Positions 24,504 to 34,189 of a DNA stretch of 64,000 nt are shown in pieces; position 1 is the stretch's first letter, and each line of letters starts with the position of its first letter. A program made the translations under genes and the position numbers. The notes beneath the pieces were generated by a model, which worked only from the letters and a program-made list of their open reading frames with translations, was not told where the DNA came from and did not search any database. Source of the stretch: Citricoccus sp. SGAir0253 (GTDB taxonomy: Bacteria > Actinomycetota > Actinomycetes > Actinomycetales > Micrococcaceae); assembly GCF_005877055.1 (NCBI RefSeq), contig NZ_CP039424.1:1674001-1738000 (forward strand), given 5' to 3'.

Positions 24504-27500
24504 CCGTCCAGCGTATCCACACTGGAGTACGCCACCACGCCGCGCCGGACGAGATCCACGGCACGCTGGCACTGCCGCGGCAGCCCGGGGTGCCCCGGGA
24601 CCTTGGAGAGCTGGTCGAGCAGGTCGATGACCTGCCGGGCCCAGCGCACGAAGTCCCCGGGGGCCAGGTCGGTGCCCTTGAGCGCGTCCCGCAGGTTCCG
24701 GCCCCGCGCCCAGCGGTGGATCGGCCAGACGAGGCCCGGATCGGGCTCGGGGGTCGGCTCGAGCTGGGCTGCGCGCTCGGCCAGCTGCAGCTCGTACCAG
24801 TGCCCGGCGGCCTGCTCCAGCACGTGCTGCAGCCGGGCGCTGGGCATCTGCGGCACGCCGACGGACTCGTCCCCCTTCGCCTGGTAGACGAGCAGGGCGG
24901 CCAGGCCCGCGAGCTCCTCCGGGTCCAAGTCGCGCGCGAGCCCGTCCTCCAGCAGCAGCGAGGTCAGCAGGTCCCGCTCGCCGTAGATGCGCCGCAGGGT
25001 CTGCCCCGCGGGCGTCACGCCCGGTGCCGCGTCCGTCCCGGACACCGCGCCGGCCTCCGCCGCGGCGGCGTCCACGTAGCCGTACGTGGCCAGCAGCCCG
25101 ACGAGGCGGTCGAAGGCGCGGGCGATGGTGTTCGTCCGCCCGGCGATGCGAGCCGAGAGCTGGTCCACCTCCCGGCGCAGCCGCCACCACCGCTCCGCCC
25201 AGCGGGCGTGCTCCTCGCGGTCCTTGCACCCGTGGCAGGGGTGGCGCTCCAGCTGCCGGCGCAGCTCCTCCACCCGCTCGGCGGAGCCCTCGTCCCGGAA
25301 CCGGAACCCCGCCGGCGTGCGCCCCCCGGGGGCCGGCCGGTGCTCCCGCACCGCCGCGCGCATGGCGGCGGCGATGTCCTTGCGCTGCGTGGGCGTCTTG
25401 ACCTGGATGTTCTGGGGCAACCGGGCCCCGGCCACCGGGTCCACGGGCTCGTCCACGTCCTCCGCGCTGATCCGGCGCAGCTGGGCCTGCTCGGTGATCA
25501 CGCCCACGCGGGGATTGGCGGGGTTGCCGGCCGGGAACACCACGACGGCGGTGCCCAGCCGGCGCGGTCCGCGCACCTCGATGACGTCCCCGGGCTGCAG
25601 GCCCGCGAGCGACTCGCGCACCGCGCGCTGCCGGGCGCGGTGGCGTCCTTTCGAGGAGTCCTTCTCCGCCTCGGAGAGCTCCTTGCGCAGCCGCGCGTAT
25701 TCCGTGAAGTCCCCGAGGTGGCACGTCATCGACCGCTCGTAGCCGGCGAGGGACTCCTCGCGGCTGCGCACCTCGCGGGCGAGGCCCACGACCGAGCGGT
25801 CGGCCTGGAACTGCGCGAAGGAGGACTCGAGGATGGACCGGGACCGCTCGAGCCCGAACTGCGCGATGAGGTTGACGGACATGTTGTACGTCGGCCGGAA
25901 GGAGGAGTTGAGCGGGTAGGTGCGGCGCGAGGCCAGGCCGGCGACGGCGGCCGGGTCCAGCCCCGGGCGCCACAGGACCACGGCGTGTCCCTCAACGTCG
26001 ATGCCGCGCCGGCCGGCGCGGCCCGTGAGCTGGGTGTACTCCCCCGCCGTGATGTTCACGTGCGCCTCGCCGTTGAACTTCTCGAGCTTCTCGATGACCA
26101 CGGTGCGCGCGGGCATGTTCACCCCGAGCGCCAGGGTCTCGGTGGCGAACACGACCTTGACGAGGCCGGCGCCGAAGAGCTGTTCCACGACCTCCTTGAA
26201 CGGCGGCAGCATCCCGGCGTGGTGCGCGGCGAAGCCGCGGGACAGCCCGTCCCGCCAGCCCCAGAACCCCAGCACGTCCAGGTCCTCGGGCGGCAGGGAC
26301 TGCGCGGCCTCGTCCACCACGGCCTGGATGCGCTGCTTCTCCCCCGGCGTGGTGAGGTCGAGCCCGGCCCACAGGCACTGCTCGACCGCGCCGTCGCAGC
26401 CGGCCCGGGAGAACACGAAGGTGATGCACGGCAGCAGGCCCTCGCGCTCCAGCGACCTGACCATGCCCGGGCGCGAGACGCGCAGGTCCCGCCCCGCGCC
26501 CACGCCCGGTGCCTCGTGCCGGCCCCCGGCCGGTCCGGGACCGCCGGAACCGCCGCCGCCGTACCGGGTGGTGGTCGCCTCCTCCCGGCGCCCCGCGGCC
26601 GGGGCGCCGGCGCCACGCCCGCCCCGGCCACCCGAGCGGGGGCCACCGCGGCCCCGGCCCCGGGGCCCGCCGCCGCGCCCGCCGCGGGCCGGGCCGCGGC
26701 CCGGTCGGCCCCAGTCGCTGCGCTCCTCGCGGCGGCGCTGGTCCTCGGCGAGCCGGGCGAGCTCGGGGTTGAGCACGAGCTGGCCGGACCCGGGCGCGGG
26801 GCCGCCGTCGGGCCCCTCCGGCTCCCCGGGGTCCCGCACGGGGGTGTCCGGGCCGATCTCGTCGAAGGCCACCTCCGTGGCGAACAGGTCGTACAGCTGC
26901 GTCCCGGCCATCACGTACTGCCACAGGGGCACGGGCCGGTGCTCGGAGACCACCACGGCGGTGGACCCGCGCACCGTGTCCAGCCAGGCGCCGAACTCCT
27001 CGGCGTTGGACACGGTGGCCGAGAGGGAGACCAGCTGCACGTGCTCGGGCAGGTGGATGATGACCTCCTCCCACACGGCGCCGCGAAAGCGGTCGGCGAG
27101 GTAGTGCACCTCGTCCATCACCACGTAGCCGAGGTTCGCGAGCGTGTCCGAGTCGGCGTAGAGCATGTTGCGCAGCACCTCGGTGGTCATCACGACGACC
27201 TCGGCATGGGAGTTGACGGCCGTGTCCCCGGTGAGCAGCCCCACCCGCTCCGCGCCGTAGGTGGCCACGAGGTCCTGGTACTTCTGGTTGCTCAGGGCCT
27301 TGATGGGGGTCGTGTAGAACGCCTTCTGACCGGCCGCCAGGGCCAGGTGGATGGCGAACTCGCCCACCACGGTCTTGCCCGCGCCGGTGGGGGCGGCCAC
27401 GAGCACGCCGTTGCCGGCCTCCAGCTCGCGGCACGCCTCGAGCTGGAAGGGGTCCAGGGGGAAGCCGAGGGTCGCGGTGAAGCGCCCCAGCTCCGTCCTC

Positions 27501-27583
27501 GCCTCGGCCGCGCGGCGCCGGGCGGCGGCGTAGCGCTCCGCGGGGCTCGGCTGGCCGGTGGTGTCGTCCGCGGTAGGTGCCAT
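24500..27583 (-). CDS. helY: Mtr4/Ski2-like DEAD/DEAH RNA helicase HelY
   Basis: The 1,027-residue protein has Walker A APTGAGKTVVGE near 65, the DEVH box in VVMDEVHYL near 155, SLSATVSN (motif III), the C-terminal helicase half with QLTGRAGRRGIDVEGHAVV (motif VI), and a winged-helix/helical Ski2-type C-terminus with CHGC near 790. It is the actinobacterial HelY, related to exosome helicases Ski2/Mtr4, and probably remodels RNA for decay. Residues about 280-360 carry an insertion of repeated RGG/GRG tripeptides that could bind RNA. TAGGCT lies 6 bases before the ATG, giving a leaderless start. It opens a short operon with the amidohydrolase-like gene. Confidence 0.88.
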   Translation of the reverse strand: MAPTADDTTGQPSPAERYAAARRRAAEARTELGRFTATLGFPLDPFQLEACRELEAGNGVLVAAPTGAGKTVVGEFAIHLALAAGQKAFYTTPIKALSNQKYQDLVATYGAERVGLLTGDTAVNSHAEVVVMTTEVLRNMLYADSDTLANLGYVVMDEVHYLADRFRGAVWEEVIIHLPEHVQLVSLSATVSNAEEFGAWLDTVRGSTAVVVSEHRPVPLWQYVMAGTQLYDLFATEVAFDEIGPDTPVRDPGEPEGPDGGPAPGSGQLVLNPELARLAEDQRRREERSDWGRPGRGPARGGRGGGPRGRGRGGPRSGGRGGRGAGAPAAGRREEATTTRYGGGGSGGPGPAGGRHEAPGVGAGRDLRVSRPGMVRSLEREGLLPCITFVFSRAGCDGAVEQCLWAGLDLTTPGEKQRIQAVVDEAAQSLPPEDLDVLGFWGWRDGLSRGFAAHHAGMLPPFKEVVEQLFGAGLVKVVFATETLALGVNMPARTVVIEKLEKFNGEAHVNITAGEYTQLTGRAGRRGIDVEGHAVVLWRPGLDPAAVAGLASRRTYPLNSSFRPTYNMSVNLIAQFGLERSRSILESSFAQFQADRSVVGLAREVRSREESLAGYERSMTCHLGDFTEYARLRKELSEAEKDSSKGRHRARQRAVRESLAGLQPGDVIEVRGPRRLGTAVVVFPAGNPANPRVGVITEQAQLRRISAEDVDEPVDPVAGARLPQNIQVKTPTQRKDIAAAMRAAVREHRPAPGGRTPAGFRFRDEGSAERVEELRRQLERHPCHGCKDREEHARWAERWWRLRREVDQLSARIAGRTNTIARAFDRLVGLLATYGYVDAAAAEAGAVSGTDAAPGVTPAGQTLRRIYGERDLLTSLLLEDGLARDLDPEELAGLAALLVYQAKGDESVGVPQMPSARLQHVLEQAAGHWYELQLAERAAQLEPTPEPDPGLVWPIHRWARGRNLRDALKGTDLAPGDFVRWARQVIDLLDQLSKVPGHPGLPRQCQRAVDLVRRGVVAYSSVDTLDG

Positions 27584-27589
27584 GGGGTC

Positions 27590-27595
27590 AGCCTA
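27590..27595 (-). promoter_or_regulatory. -10 box, leaderless helY
   Basis: TAGGCT on the - strand lies 6 bases before the helY ATG, with no ribosome site between. It shows that helY has its own promoter separate from tatC upstream (stop at 27670). Confidence 0.5.
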
Positions 27596-27669
27596 GGACA
27601 TCGTGCCGCGGCCCGGACGGGCGGCGTACCCGGGGGCGCGCCGCGGCACCGCCCGGCGCGGCGGCCGGC

Positions 27670-28527
27670 TCAGAGCTCGGACAGCGGGGTGGGCCCGGAG
27701 CCCAGGTAGTCCTCGGTCTCGCGGTCCTCGCGCGCCCGCCGCCGCGCGCGGCGCCGGTCGTTGAGCAGGCAGACCACGATCGCCACGCCGAACAGCAGCA
27801 CGAGCGGGACGGCGAGGTAGAACATCGTCATCGCGTCGGAGCCCGGCGCGGCGAGGGCCGCGACCAGGGCGATGAGGAACACCGTGATGCGCCAGTGGCG
27901 GATGATCTGCCGGCCCGGCAGCACGCCGAGCAGGTTGAGCCCCACCAGCACGACCGGCAGCACGAGCGCCGCCCCGAAGGCGAGGAACAGGCGCAGCACG
28001 AAGGGGATGTAGACGTCCGCGGTGATGACGTTGGCCGTGCCCTCCGGGGAGAGCCCGACGAAGAACTGGACGGCCTCCGGCAGCACGAGCCAGCCGAGCG
28101 CCACGCCGAGGACGAACAGCGGGACGGCGGCGGCGATGAAGCCCAGCGCGTACCGCTTCTCCTGCTTCCTCAGGCCGGGCACCACGAAGGCCCACAGCTG
28201 GTAGAGCCAGACGGGGCTGGAGATCACCAGGCCGATGAACAGGGCCACCTGCAGCATGATGTCGAAGGGCTGGCCGACGGCGCTGAAGGAGACGGTGACG
28301 ATCCGCCCGCCCTGCGAGAGCCGGTGGACCGGGTCGATGAGGGCGGAGAAGAACGGCTGGTAGACGAGGAAGCCGGCGACGGTGCCGAGCAGGAGCCCGA
28401 CCCCGGCGATGATGAGCCGGTTGCGCAGCTCCCGCAGGTGGTCCTTGAGGGGCATCTGCCCGTCCGGGTTCGCCTTGCGGGCGGCCCGGGCGCGCGGTCG
28501 GCGGCCGGCCTGGGGGGCGGTCGACAT
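27670..28527 (-). CDS. tatC: Twin-arginine translocase subunit TatC
   Basis: The 285-residue protein has six membrane helices. It carries the N-terminal TatC signature MPLKDHLRELRNRL and the periplasmic FSAVGQPFDIMLQVALF, then SSPVWLYQLWAFVVPGL and VLPVVLVGLNLLGV. With TatA it exports folded proteins that carry twin-arginine signals. The cytoplasmic tail is Arg-rich. It follows tatA by 18 bases in the same orientation and is clearly co-transcribed. No tatB is visible here; many actinobacteria have one elsewhere. Confidence 0.95.
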   Translation of the reverse strand: MSTAPQAGRRPRARAARKANPDGQMPLKDHLRELRNRLIIAGVGLLLGTVAGFLVYQPFFSALIDPVHRLSQGGRIVTVSFSAVGQPFDIMLQVALFIGLVISSPVWLYQLWAFVVPGLRKQEKRYALGFIAAAVPLFVLGVALGWLVLPEAVQFFVGLSPEGTANVITADVYIPFVLRLFLAFGAALVLPVVLVGLNLLGVLPGRQIIRHWRITVFLIALVAALAAPGSDAMTMFYLAVPLVLLFGVAIVVCLLNDRRRARRRAREDRETEDYLGSGPTPLSEL

Positions 28528-28545
28528 GGAGGCGGCGCCGCCCGG

Positions 28546-28815
28546 CTACTGCTGGTCGGTGGTGCCGGTCGTCCGGCCCTTGCGCGGGGTGTCGGCCGCG
28601 TCGTCGACGACGCGGCCCTCGACGGCCCCGGAGCCGTCGCGGGGGGTGCCCTGGGCGTTGGCGCCCTCGTCCTTCATCTGCTTGACCTCGGACTTGAAGA
28701 TGCGCATCGACTGGCCGAGGTTGCGCGCCATGGCGGGCAGCTTCGGGGCGGCGAAGAGCAGCACCACGAGGGCGATGATGATGACGAGCTGCCATCCCTG
28801 GAGTCCGGCGAACAT
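28546..28815 (-). CDS. tatA: Twin-arginine translocase subunit TatA
   Basis: The 89-residue protein has one membrane helix ([21 protein letters not shown]), the FAAPKLP hinge followed by an amphipathic helix ([18 protein letters not shown]), and a charged disordered tail. This is the standard TatA layout; the ring it forms is the protein channel of the Tat system. GAAAGGACG lies before the ATG at 28815. TAGACT on the - strand at 28844-28849 overlaps the end of pafBC and may give tatAC its own promoter. Confidence 0.93.
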   Translation of the reverse strand: MFAGLQGWQLVIIIALVVLLFAAPKLPAMARNLGQSMRIFKSEVKQMKDEGANAQGTPRDGSGAVEGRVVDDAADTPRKGRTTGTTDQQ

Positions 28816-28846
28816 GGGGACGTCCTTTCGATTGACCGGTAGAAGT

Positions 28847-30913
28847 CTACGGCATCCCGGCGGCCGGCTCCGCGTCCGCGACGCCGTGGCCGGCCCGGGC
28901 CTCGGCCACCCAGGCGGTCACCGAGTCCACGAGCCAGTCCGGGGACAGCACGCGGAACTCCCCGCCGTGGCGGGCCGCCTGCGCGCGGGCGTAGTCGGCC
29001 GAGGCCAGGCGCACCTCGGCCACCACCGAGCCGTCCGCCAGCACCGCGGTCCGCTCGGGACGGAAGCCCTCGGCCAGGTCGCGGATGCGGTGGGCGAAGA
29101 GCACGTGCGCGGTCAGCTCGGTGCCGCGGGGCATGAACAGGGGCCCGTCGAGGGCCACCGCCCGGCCGGAGTGGACCTCCCCCGTCTCGCGCACGGCGGC
29201 GATGCGGTCGATGCGGAAGTTGCGCAGGCCGTCCTGCTGGCGGCACCACGCCTGGAGGTAGCCGTGGCCGCCCTCGGTGGTGATCCGCAGCGGCTCGACC
29301 TCCCGGACGGACTGCTCGTCCCGGCCCGCGGCGTGGTAGGTGATCTCCAGCACCCGCCGGTCGCGGGCCGCGGAGTGCAGGCGGCCGGCGAGGGCGGCGT
29401 GCGGGCCGAAGTCGAAGCGGGCGACGATCCCGTCGGCCGCGCGGGCGACCTCCGGTCCGGAGGCGGCCACGATCTTCTCCAGCGCGGTCCGGGCGGCCGA
29501 CCGCTCGGACTCCGCCAGCCCGGGGATGCCCGCCGAGGCGCGCAGCCCCACCACCAGCGCGCCGGCCTCCGGCACGCTCAGCCGCAGCGGTCCGGAGAGG
29601 TCCTCGGCCTGCGTGATGCGCACCAGGCCGTCCTCGTCCAGGACGTCGAACTGCTCGCCGGCGAAGTAGCGCTCCGGCATGCCGCAGAAGCGCAGCTCGT
29701 CCAGGACCTGGTCGAGCTCCCGCGAGGAGACCTCCAGCCGGTCCGCCAGCTCGGCGCGGCTCATGGCCCCGCGCTGGTTGATCAGGCCGATGACGTCCAC
29801 CATGGTGGCCACGCGGTCCCGGTCGCTGCGGCGGTTGCGGGTGCGCCGTGGTTCGGTGAGCTCGTACTCGGGCACCGGGAGCCGATGGGCCGCCAGGGCG
29901 CCGTCGAGCAGGCGCACGACGGCGTCCAGCACCCCGGGCGAGGAGTCCGGGACGCGGGCGGCGGGGCCGGCCGCGGCGACGGTCCCGGCCAGCTCCGCCG
30001 GCCGCGTGTACTCCAGGACGACGCGGTCCCAGCCGTCCGGGGTCCGCCCGGCGGGCTCGGCGCCCAGGCGCAGCGGGACCGCGCGGCCGGGGCGGAGGTG
30101 GAGGGTCACGGTGGCCGGTTCCCGCTCCCCGGAGACCAGGGCGTGCACGGGCCCCAGGTCCAGGTCCGCGGGGCGCGCCGGTGCCGGACGGCCGCCCGCG
30201 GCCACGGCCTGGGGCTCGGACTCCATCCGGGTCAGCCGGAACGTGCGCTGGTCCTGCCGGTCCAGGTCCCAGCCGATGAGGTACCAGACCCCCGTCGGGT
30301 TGGTCAGCGCCCAGGCCCGTACGGTGCGCCGTTCGGGGTGCCGGGCGCCGGCGGTGCGGTAGCGGAAGGCGACGACGGACTGGGCCCGCACCGCGTCCCC
30401 GAGGGCCGTCAGGGTGCGGTCCGCGTCCGCCAGCCGGGCCCCGAAGGACTCGTGGTCGGAGGCCGAGGTGGCGGCGAGCCAGTCCTCGCCGGCGTCGAGC
30501 CGGGCGAGGGCCCGGACCACGGCCCGGTCGACGTCCGAGCCCTGCCACGCAGAGCGGGCGCGCATGAGCGCCAGCCGCTCGGCGTTCGTGAAGTCGACGT
30601 GTGGCAGGTACATCCCGTCCTGGTCGATGCGGTAGCGCACCTCGTCCGGCTGCTCCGTCCGGTCGGCGCCCTCGGCCGGGGCCGCGGAGGTCTCCAGCGG
30701 GATCCCGATGTCCTTGAGCACCTCCTTGTCCCGCGAGAACATGCGCTCGAAGGCCTGCTCGGACGGCGCGGCGGCGTAGCCGTCCACGTAGCGGCGCAGG
30801 TAGTCCCGCGTCACGCCCGTGCGGCGGTGGGTGAGCAGCAGCCAGAGCAGGGAGACGATGCGTTCCGGGGCGGGCACCCTCGCGCCCGCCCCGGTCCCGG
30901 GCGACTCCGTCAC
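28847..30913 (-). CDS. pafBC: Fused PafBC DNA-damage transcription activator
   Basis: The 688-residue protein is a head-to-tail fusion of PafB and PafC. Each half has a winged helix (starting [17 protein letters not shown] and, near 345, [19 protein letters not shown]) followed by a WYL domain ([18 protein letters not shown] near 215; [21 protein letters not shown] near 560) and a WCX tail. PafBC heterodimers switch on DNA-repair genes in mycobacteria independently of LexA, and natural fusions are known in Arthrobacter. The location in the Pup locus is conserved, although it acts on transcription rather than on pupylation. The start is GTG 30913, seven bases after the FKBP stop, in one operon. 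Confidence 0.93.
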   Translation of the reverse strand: MTESPGTGAGARVPAPERIVSLLWLLLTHRRTGVTRDYLRRYVDGYAAAPSEQAFERMFSRDKEVLKDIGIPLETSAAPAEGADRTEQPDEVRYRIDQDGMYLPHVDFTNAERLALMRARSAWQGSDVDRAVVRALARLDAGEDWLAATSASDHESFGARLADADRTLTALGDAVRAQSVVAFRYRTAGARHPERRTVRAWALTNPTGVWYLIGWDLDRQDQRTFRLTRMESEPQAVAAGGRPAPARPADLDLGPVHALVSGEREPATVTLHLRPGRAVPLRLGAEPAGRTPDGWDRVVLEYTRPAELAGTVAAAGPAARVPDSSPGVLDAVVRLLDGALAAHRLPVPEYELTEPRRTRNRRSDRDRVATMVDVIGLINQRGAMSRAELADRLEVSSRELDQVLDELRFCGMPERYFAGEQFDVLDEDGLVRITQAEDLSGPLRLSVPEAGALVVGLRASAGIPGLAESERSAARTALEKIVAASGPEVARAADGIVARFDFGPHAALAGRLHSAARDRRVLEITYHAAGRDEQSVREVEPLRITTEGGHGYLQAWCRQQDGLRNFRIDRIAAVRETGEVHSGRAVALDGPLFMPRGTELTAHVLFAHRIRDLAEGFRPERTAVLADGSVVAEVRLASADYARAQAARHGGEFRVLSPDWLVDSVTAWVAEARAGHGVADAEPAAGMP

Positions 30914-30920
30914 GGCCCGG

Positions 30921-31316
30921 TCAGCGGACGTCGACGAGGTCCACGACGAAGATCAGGGTCTCCCCCGGGCCGATCTCGGCCCCGGCCCCGCGGTCGCCGT
31001 AGGCCAGGTGCGGCGGGATCTCCAGGCGGCGCCGGCCGCCCGGCCTCATGCCGATCAGCCCGTCGTCCCAGCCCTTGATGACCTGGCCCACGCCCACGGT
31101 GAACGGCAGCGGCTGGCCGCGGTTCCACGAGGCGTCGAACTCGGCGCCCGTGGACCAGGCGACGCCGACGTAGTGGCACTCGACGTTGTCGCCGGGCTGG
31201 ACGGCCGGGCCGGAGCCCTCGATCAGGTCCTCGACGACGAGGTCCTGGGGCGGGTTCTCCCCCGGGAACTCGATCTCGGGACGGGAGCGGTCGTAGTTGC
31301 GCTGTCCGAAGGACAT
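30921..31316 (-). CDS. FKBP-type peptidyl-prolyl isomerase, cytoplasmic
   Basis: This 131-residue single-domain FKBP has no signal peptide. The active-site aromatics and strands are present: VECHYVGVAWSTGAEFDASW, VIKGWDDGLIGMRPGGRR and IPPHLAYGDRGAG, ending in LIFVVDLVDV. It catalyses cis-trans isomerisation at proline and helps protein folding in the cytoplasm. AAGGAA lies 7 bases before the ATG. It sits 71 bases after the FKBP lipoprotein gene and 7 bases before pafBC, in the conserved actinobacterial order. Confidence 0.93.
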   Translation of the reverse strand: MSFGQRNYDRSRPEIEFPGENPPQDLVVEDLIEGSGPAVQPGDNVECHYVGVAWSTGAEFDASWNRGQPLPFTVGVGQVIKGWDDGLIGMRPGGRRRLEIPPHLAYGDRGAGAEIGPGETLIFVVDLVDVR

Positions 31317-31387
31317 GGGCGAGTTCCTTCCATCTGGGGTGCCGTGCGGGGTGGTCGTCCGGCCATCCTACTGAAGGCCGGGGGCGC

Positions 31388-32407
31388 CTACTCGGAGGCG
31401 GCCGGGGACGGCTCGGCGGGGGCCTCGGCGGACCCGGAGGGCTCGGGCTGCTGGGCGGGCGGCATCGCGTGGAGGATGTCCACCACGAACACCATGGTCT
31501 CCTCCTGCAGCTCGTGGCCCTTCGAGTCGCCGTAGCCCAGCTCCGGCGGGACCACGAGCATGACCTGGGACCCGACCTTCTGCCCCTCGAGGCCCTGGGA
31601 CCAGCCCTTGACGACCTGGTCGAGGGTGGTCCCGAACAGCTGGTCACGCGACCACGAGGAGTCGAACTCCTTGCCGTCCGACCACTTCACGCCCTTGTAC
31701 TGGAGGGTGACGTAGTCCTGCGCGCCGACCTCCGGCCCGTCGCCCTGCCGCAGCGGCTGGACGACGAGCTTCCCGGGGGCCTGGCCCTCCGGCGTGGCGA
31801 TCGAGGGCTCGCCCGTCTCCTCGTCGAGGGTCACGGCCGGCAGCGCGGGGTCGACGTCCTCGACCGGCTCGCCGGTGGCGCGCGCCGGCGTCGTCCCGGC
31901 GATGCGGAAGACCATGAGCTGGTCGGTGGCGCCCTGCCCGAGCTTCTCGGACGGCATGAAGAAGGCGACCTCGGCGCCGACGCGGTTCTGGTCGATCATG
32001 TTGTACAGGACGTCGTTGCCCTGCTTGAGGGAGTCGGTGAGGTGGACGGCCTCGGAGCCCTGCGTGAAGTTGTCGGCCGTGACCTCGCCCGTGGCCGGGT
32101 CCACCACGGCGGTCTGCACGAGCGCCACCTCCCCCGGCTCGATCTCCTCGCCCTCGCCCTCCTTCAGGACGCGGGCGGAGACCTCGGTGGCCTCGATCTC
32201 CCCGTCCACGGACACCTCGGGCGAGCCGTCCTCGGCCACGGTCAGGGACACCGGGGCCAGGGCCTCCTTGTCCCCGGCGCCGCGGGCCTCGGGCTGGGCG
32301 CAGCCGGCCAGCAGGAGGGCGCCGGCCAGGGCCAGGCCGAGGGGCGCCAGGGCGCGGCTGCGGCGCGGGGCGGGACGGGACGGGACGCGGGGGGTGAAGC
32401 CGGGCAT
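31388..32407 (-). CDS. FKBP-type peptidyl-prolyl isomerase lipoprotein
   Basis: The 339-residue precursor has a signal peptide with lipobox LLAGC (Cys near residue 32 from ATG 32407), so it is anchored outside the membrane. The middle region, about 50-200, has no clear fold assignment but shares with other actinobacterial members a degenerate FKBP-like strand pattern. The C-terminal 120 residues form an intact FKBP domain (QYKGVKWSDGKEFDSSW, VVKGWSQGLEGQKVGSQ, VPPELGYGDSKGH). It likely assists folding of secreted proteins. GAAGGAT lies before the ATG. It follows pafA by 76 bases. Confidence 0.9.
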   Translation of the reverse strand: MPGFTPRVPSRPAPRRSRALAPLGLALAGALLLAGCAQPEARGAGDKEALAPVSLTVAEDGSPEVSVDGEIEATEVSARVLKEGEGEEIEPGEVALVQTAVVDPATGEVTADNFTQGSEAVHLTDSLKQGNDVLYNMIDQNRVGAEVAFFMPSEKLGQGATDQLMVFRIAGTTPARATGEPVEDVDPALPAVTLDEETGEPSIATPEGQAPGKLVVQPLRQGDGPEVGAQDYVTLQYKGVKWSDGKEFDSSWSRDQLFGTTLDQVVKGWSQGLEGQKVGSQVMLVVPPELGYGDSKGHELQEETMVFVVDILHAMPPAQQPEPSGSAEAPAEPSPAASE

Positions 32408-32483
32408 GGGATCCTTCGGTAGTGCCGGGGGGGCCGTGGCGGGGGCGCGCGCGGGCCGGGGGCCGGGTGGCGACCCGGCCACC

Positions 32484-33953
32484 CTACCGTGCCACGTCGG
32501 GCTGGACGGACGCTGGACGACCGGCCGCCGGATCGTCCGCCGGACCGGTCTCCGGGCCCAGGGTGGCGAGGAGGGCGTCGAGCCGGTCCGAGGACGTCTG
32601 GAAGGGGTCCTTGGTGGTGACGGTCAGCAGCGGACGGTCGTTGAGCTTCAGGTGCGTCCAGTCCACCGAGTAGGCCTGGCCGGCCTCGCGGGCGGCCCGG
32701 ATGAAGCGCCCCCGCAGCGCCGCCCGCGTGCTCGGCGGCGGGACGTCCACGGCGGCGCGGACGGCGTCGTCGTCGAGGAACCGGGCCGCGGCGCCGCGGG
32801 ACTGCAGGAGCGAGAACAGGCCCCGCCCCGGGGTGATGTCGTGGTAGGACAGGTCCAGCTGGGCGAGCCGCGCGGCGTCCCAGCCGAGCCCGTGCCGCTC
32901 GCGGTACCGGGAGAGGAACCGCAGCTTGATGGCCCAGTCGATCTCCGTGTCGATCCCGGAGGGGTCCTGCCGCTCGACCGCGTCCAGGGCCCGCTCCCAC
33001 AGGTCGAGCACGGCCGGGATCCGGTCGTGGTGGGCGCCGTGGCGCTGGACGAAGGCGGTCGCCCGCTCCAGGTAGTGGCGCTGCAGCTCCAGGGCCGAGC
33101 GCCGGCCGCCCGAGCGCAGGCCCAGGGCGGCGGTGCCGGTGGGGTCGTGGGAGACCTGGCGGATGGCGCGGATGGGGTTCTCCAGCTGGTGGTCGCCGAG
33201 GGCGGCTCCCGCCTCGATCATCCGCAGCATCAGGTCGGTGGCCCCGAAGCGCACGAGCTGGGTGGTCTCGGACATGTTCGAGTCGCCCACGATGACGTGC
33301 AGCCGGCGGTACTCCGCGGCGTCGGCGTGCGGCTCGTCGCGCGTGTTGATGATCGGCCGCGACCGCGTGGTGGCCGAGGAGATGCCCTCCATGACGTGGT
33401 CGGCGCGCTGGGAGAAGGCGAAGTGCGCCGCGGCCGGTCGGTCGCGGTCCACGCCCTCGGCGTCCGCCGCGGCGGCCGGGACCACGCGGCCGGCGCCGGC
33501 GAAGAGCTGGCGGGTGATGAGGAAGGGGATGAGCGCCTCGGAGAGCCGCCGGAACTCGGTGCGCCGGTTCAGCAGGTAGTTCTCGTGCGAACCGTAGGAG
33601 TGCCCCGCCGAGTCGGCATTGTTCTTGTACAGGTAGACGGTCCCGGTGAAGCCGTCCGCGGCCATCCGCCGCGAGGCCTGGTCGATGAGGTCCTGCATCA
33701 TCAGCTCGCCGGCCTTGTCCACGGCCACGAGCTCGTCGAGGGTGGAGCACTCCGCGGTGGCGTACTCGGGGTGCGAGCCGACGTCCAGGTAGAGCCGCGA
33801 GCCGTTGGCGACGAACACGTTCGAGGACCGCCCCCACTCCACGACGGGGCGGAACAGGTAGCGCGCGACCTCCTCGGGCGTCAGCGGCCGGGTGCCGGGG
33901 TGCGAGTAGTGCACCCCGAACTCGGTCTCCACCCCCATGATCCTGCGGTCCAC
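32484..33953 (-). CDS. pafA: Pup--protein ligase PafA
   Basis: The 489-residue protein belongs to the carboxylate-amine ligase superfamily. The start segment VDRRIMGVETEFGVHY holds the nucleotide/magnesium-binding glutamate, with ANGSRLYLDVGSHPEYATAE, YLYKNNADSAGHSYGSHENY and [11 protein letters not shown] following. PafA uses ATP to join the C-terminal Glu of Pup to lysines of target proteins. The start is GTG 33953, because the conserved DRRI(F/M)G motif begins right after it; it lies five bases past the pup stop, so translation is coupled. There are no proteasome genes between pup and pafA, their usual place. Confidence 0.95.
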   Translation of the reverse strand: MDRRIMGVETEFGVHYSHPGTRPLTPEEVARYLFRPVVEWGRSSNVFVANGSRLYLDVGSHPEYATAECSTLDELVAVDKAGELMMQDLIDQASRRMAADGFTGTVYLYKNNADSAGHSYGSHENYLLNRRTEFRRLSEALIPFLITRQLFAGAGRVVPAAAADAEGVDRDRPAAAHFAFSQRADHVMEGISSATTRSRPIINTRDEPHADAAEYRRLHVIVGDSNMSETTQLVRFGATDLMLRMIEAGAALGDHQLENPIRAIRQVSHDPTGTAALGLRSGGRRSALELQRHYLERATAFVQRHGAHHDRIPAVLDLWERALDAVERQDPSGIDTEIDWAIKLRFLSRYRERHGLGWDAARLAQLDLSYHDITPGRGLFSLLQSRGAAARFLDDDAVRAAVDVPPPSTRAALRGRFIRAAREAGQAYSVDWTHLKLNDRPLLTVTTKDPFQTSSDRLDALLATLGPETGPADDPAAGRPASVQPDVAR

Positions 33954-33958
33954 GGGGG

Positions 33959-34156
33959 CTACTGGCCGCCCTTCTGGACGAAGCCGCGCACGAACTCCTC
34001 GGCGTTGGTCTCCAGCACCGAGTCGATCTCGTCCAGCAGGCTGTCGAGGTCGGCCGCGCCGGACTGGGCGGTCCCGGACGAGGCGGCGGGCGTCGGCTCG
34101 GGCGCCGGGAGGTCCTCCTCGCGCTCGGAGCCGGACCCGCTGTACTGCTGTGGCAT
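33959..34156 (-). CDS. pup: Prokaryotic ubiquitin-like protein Pup
   Basis: The 65-residue protein is disordered and acidic in its first half, with a helical Mpa-binding region (LDSLLDEIDSVLETNAEEF) and the C-terminal VRGFVQKGGQ. It ends in Gln, so Dop must deamidate it to Glu before PafA can attach it. Length and motif are those of the family. It lies between dop and pafA, five bases before the pafA start. GGAGGAACG lies ahead of the ATG. Confidence 0.97.
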   Translation of the reverse strand: MPQQYSGSGSEREEDLPAPEPTPAASSGTAQSGAADLDSLLDEIDSVLETNAEEFVRGFVQKGGQ

Positions 34157-34189
34157 CGTTCCTCCTGGTGGTGTCGGGCTGGTCCCAGC

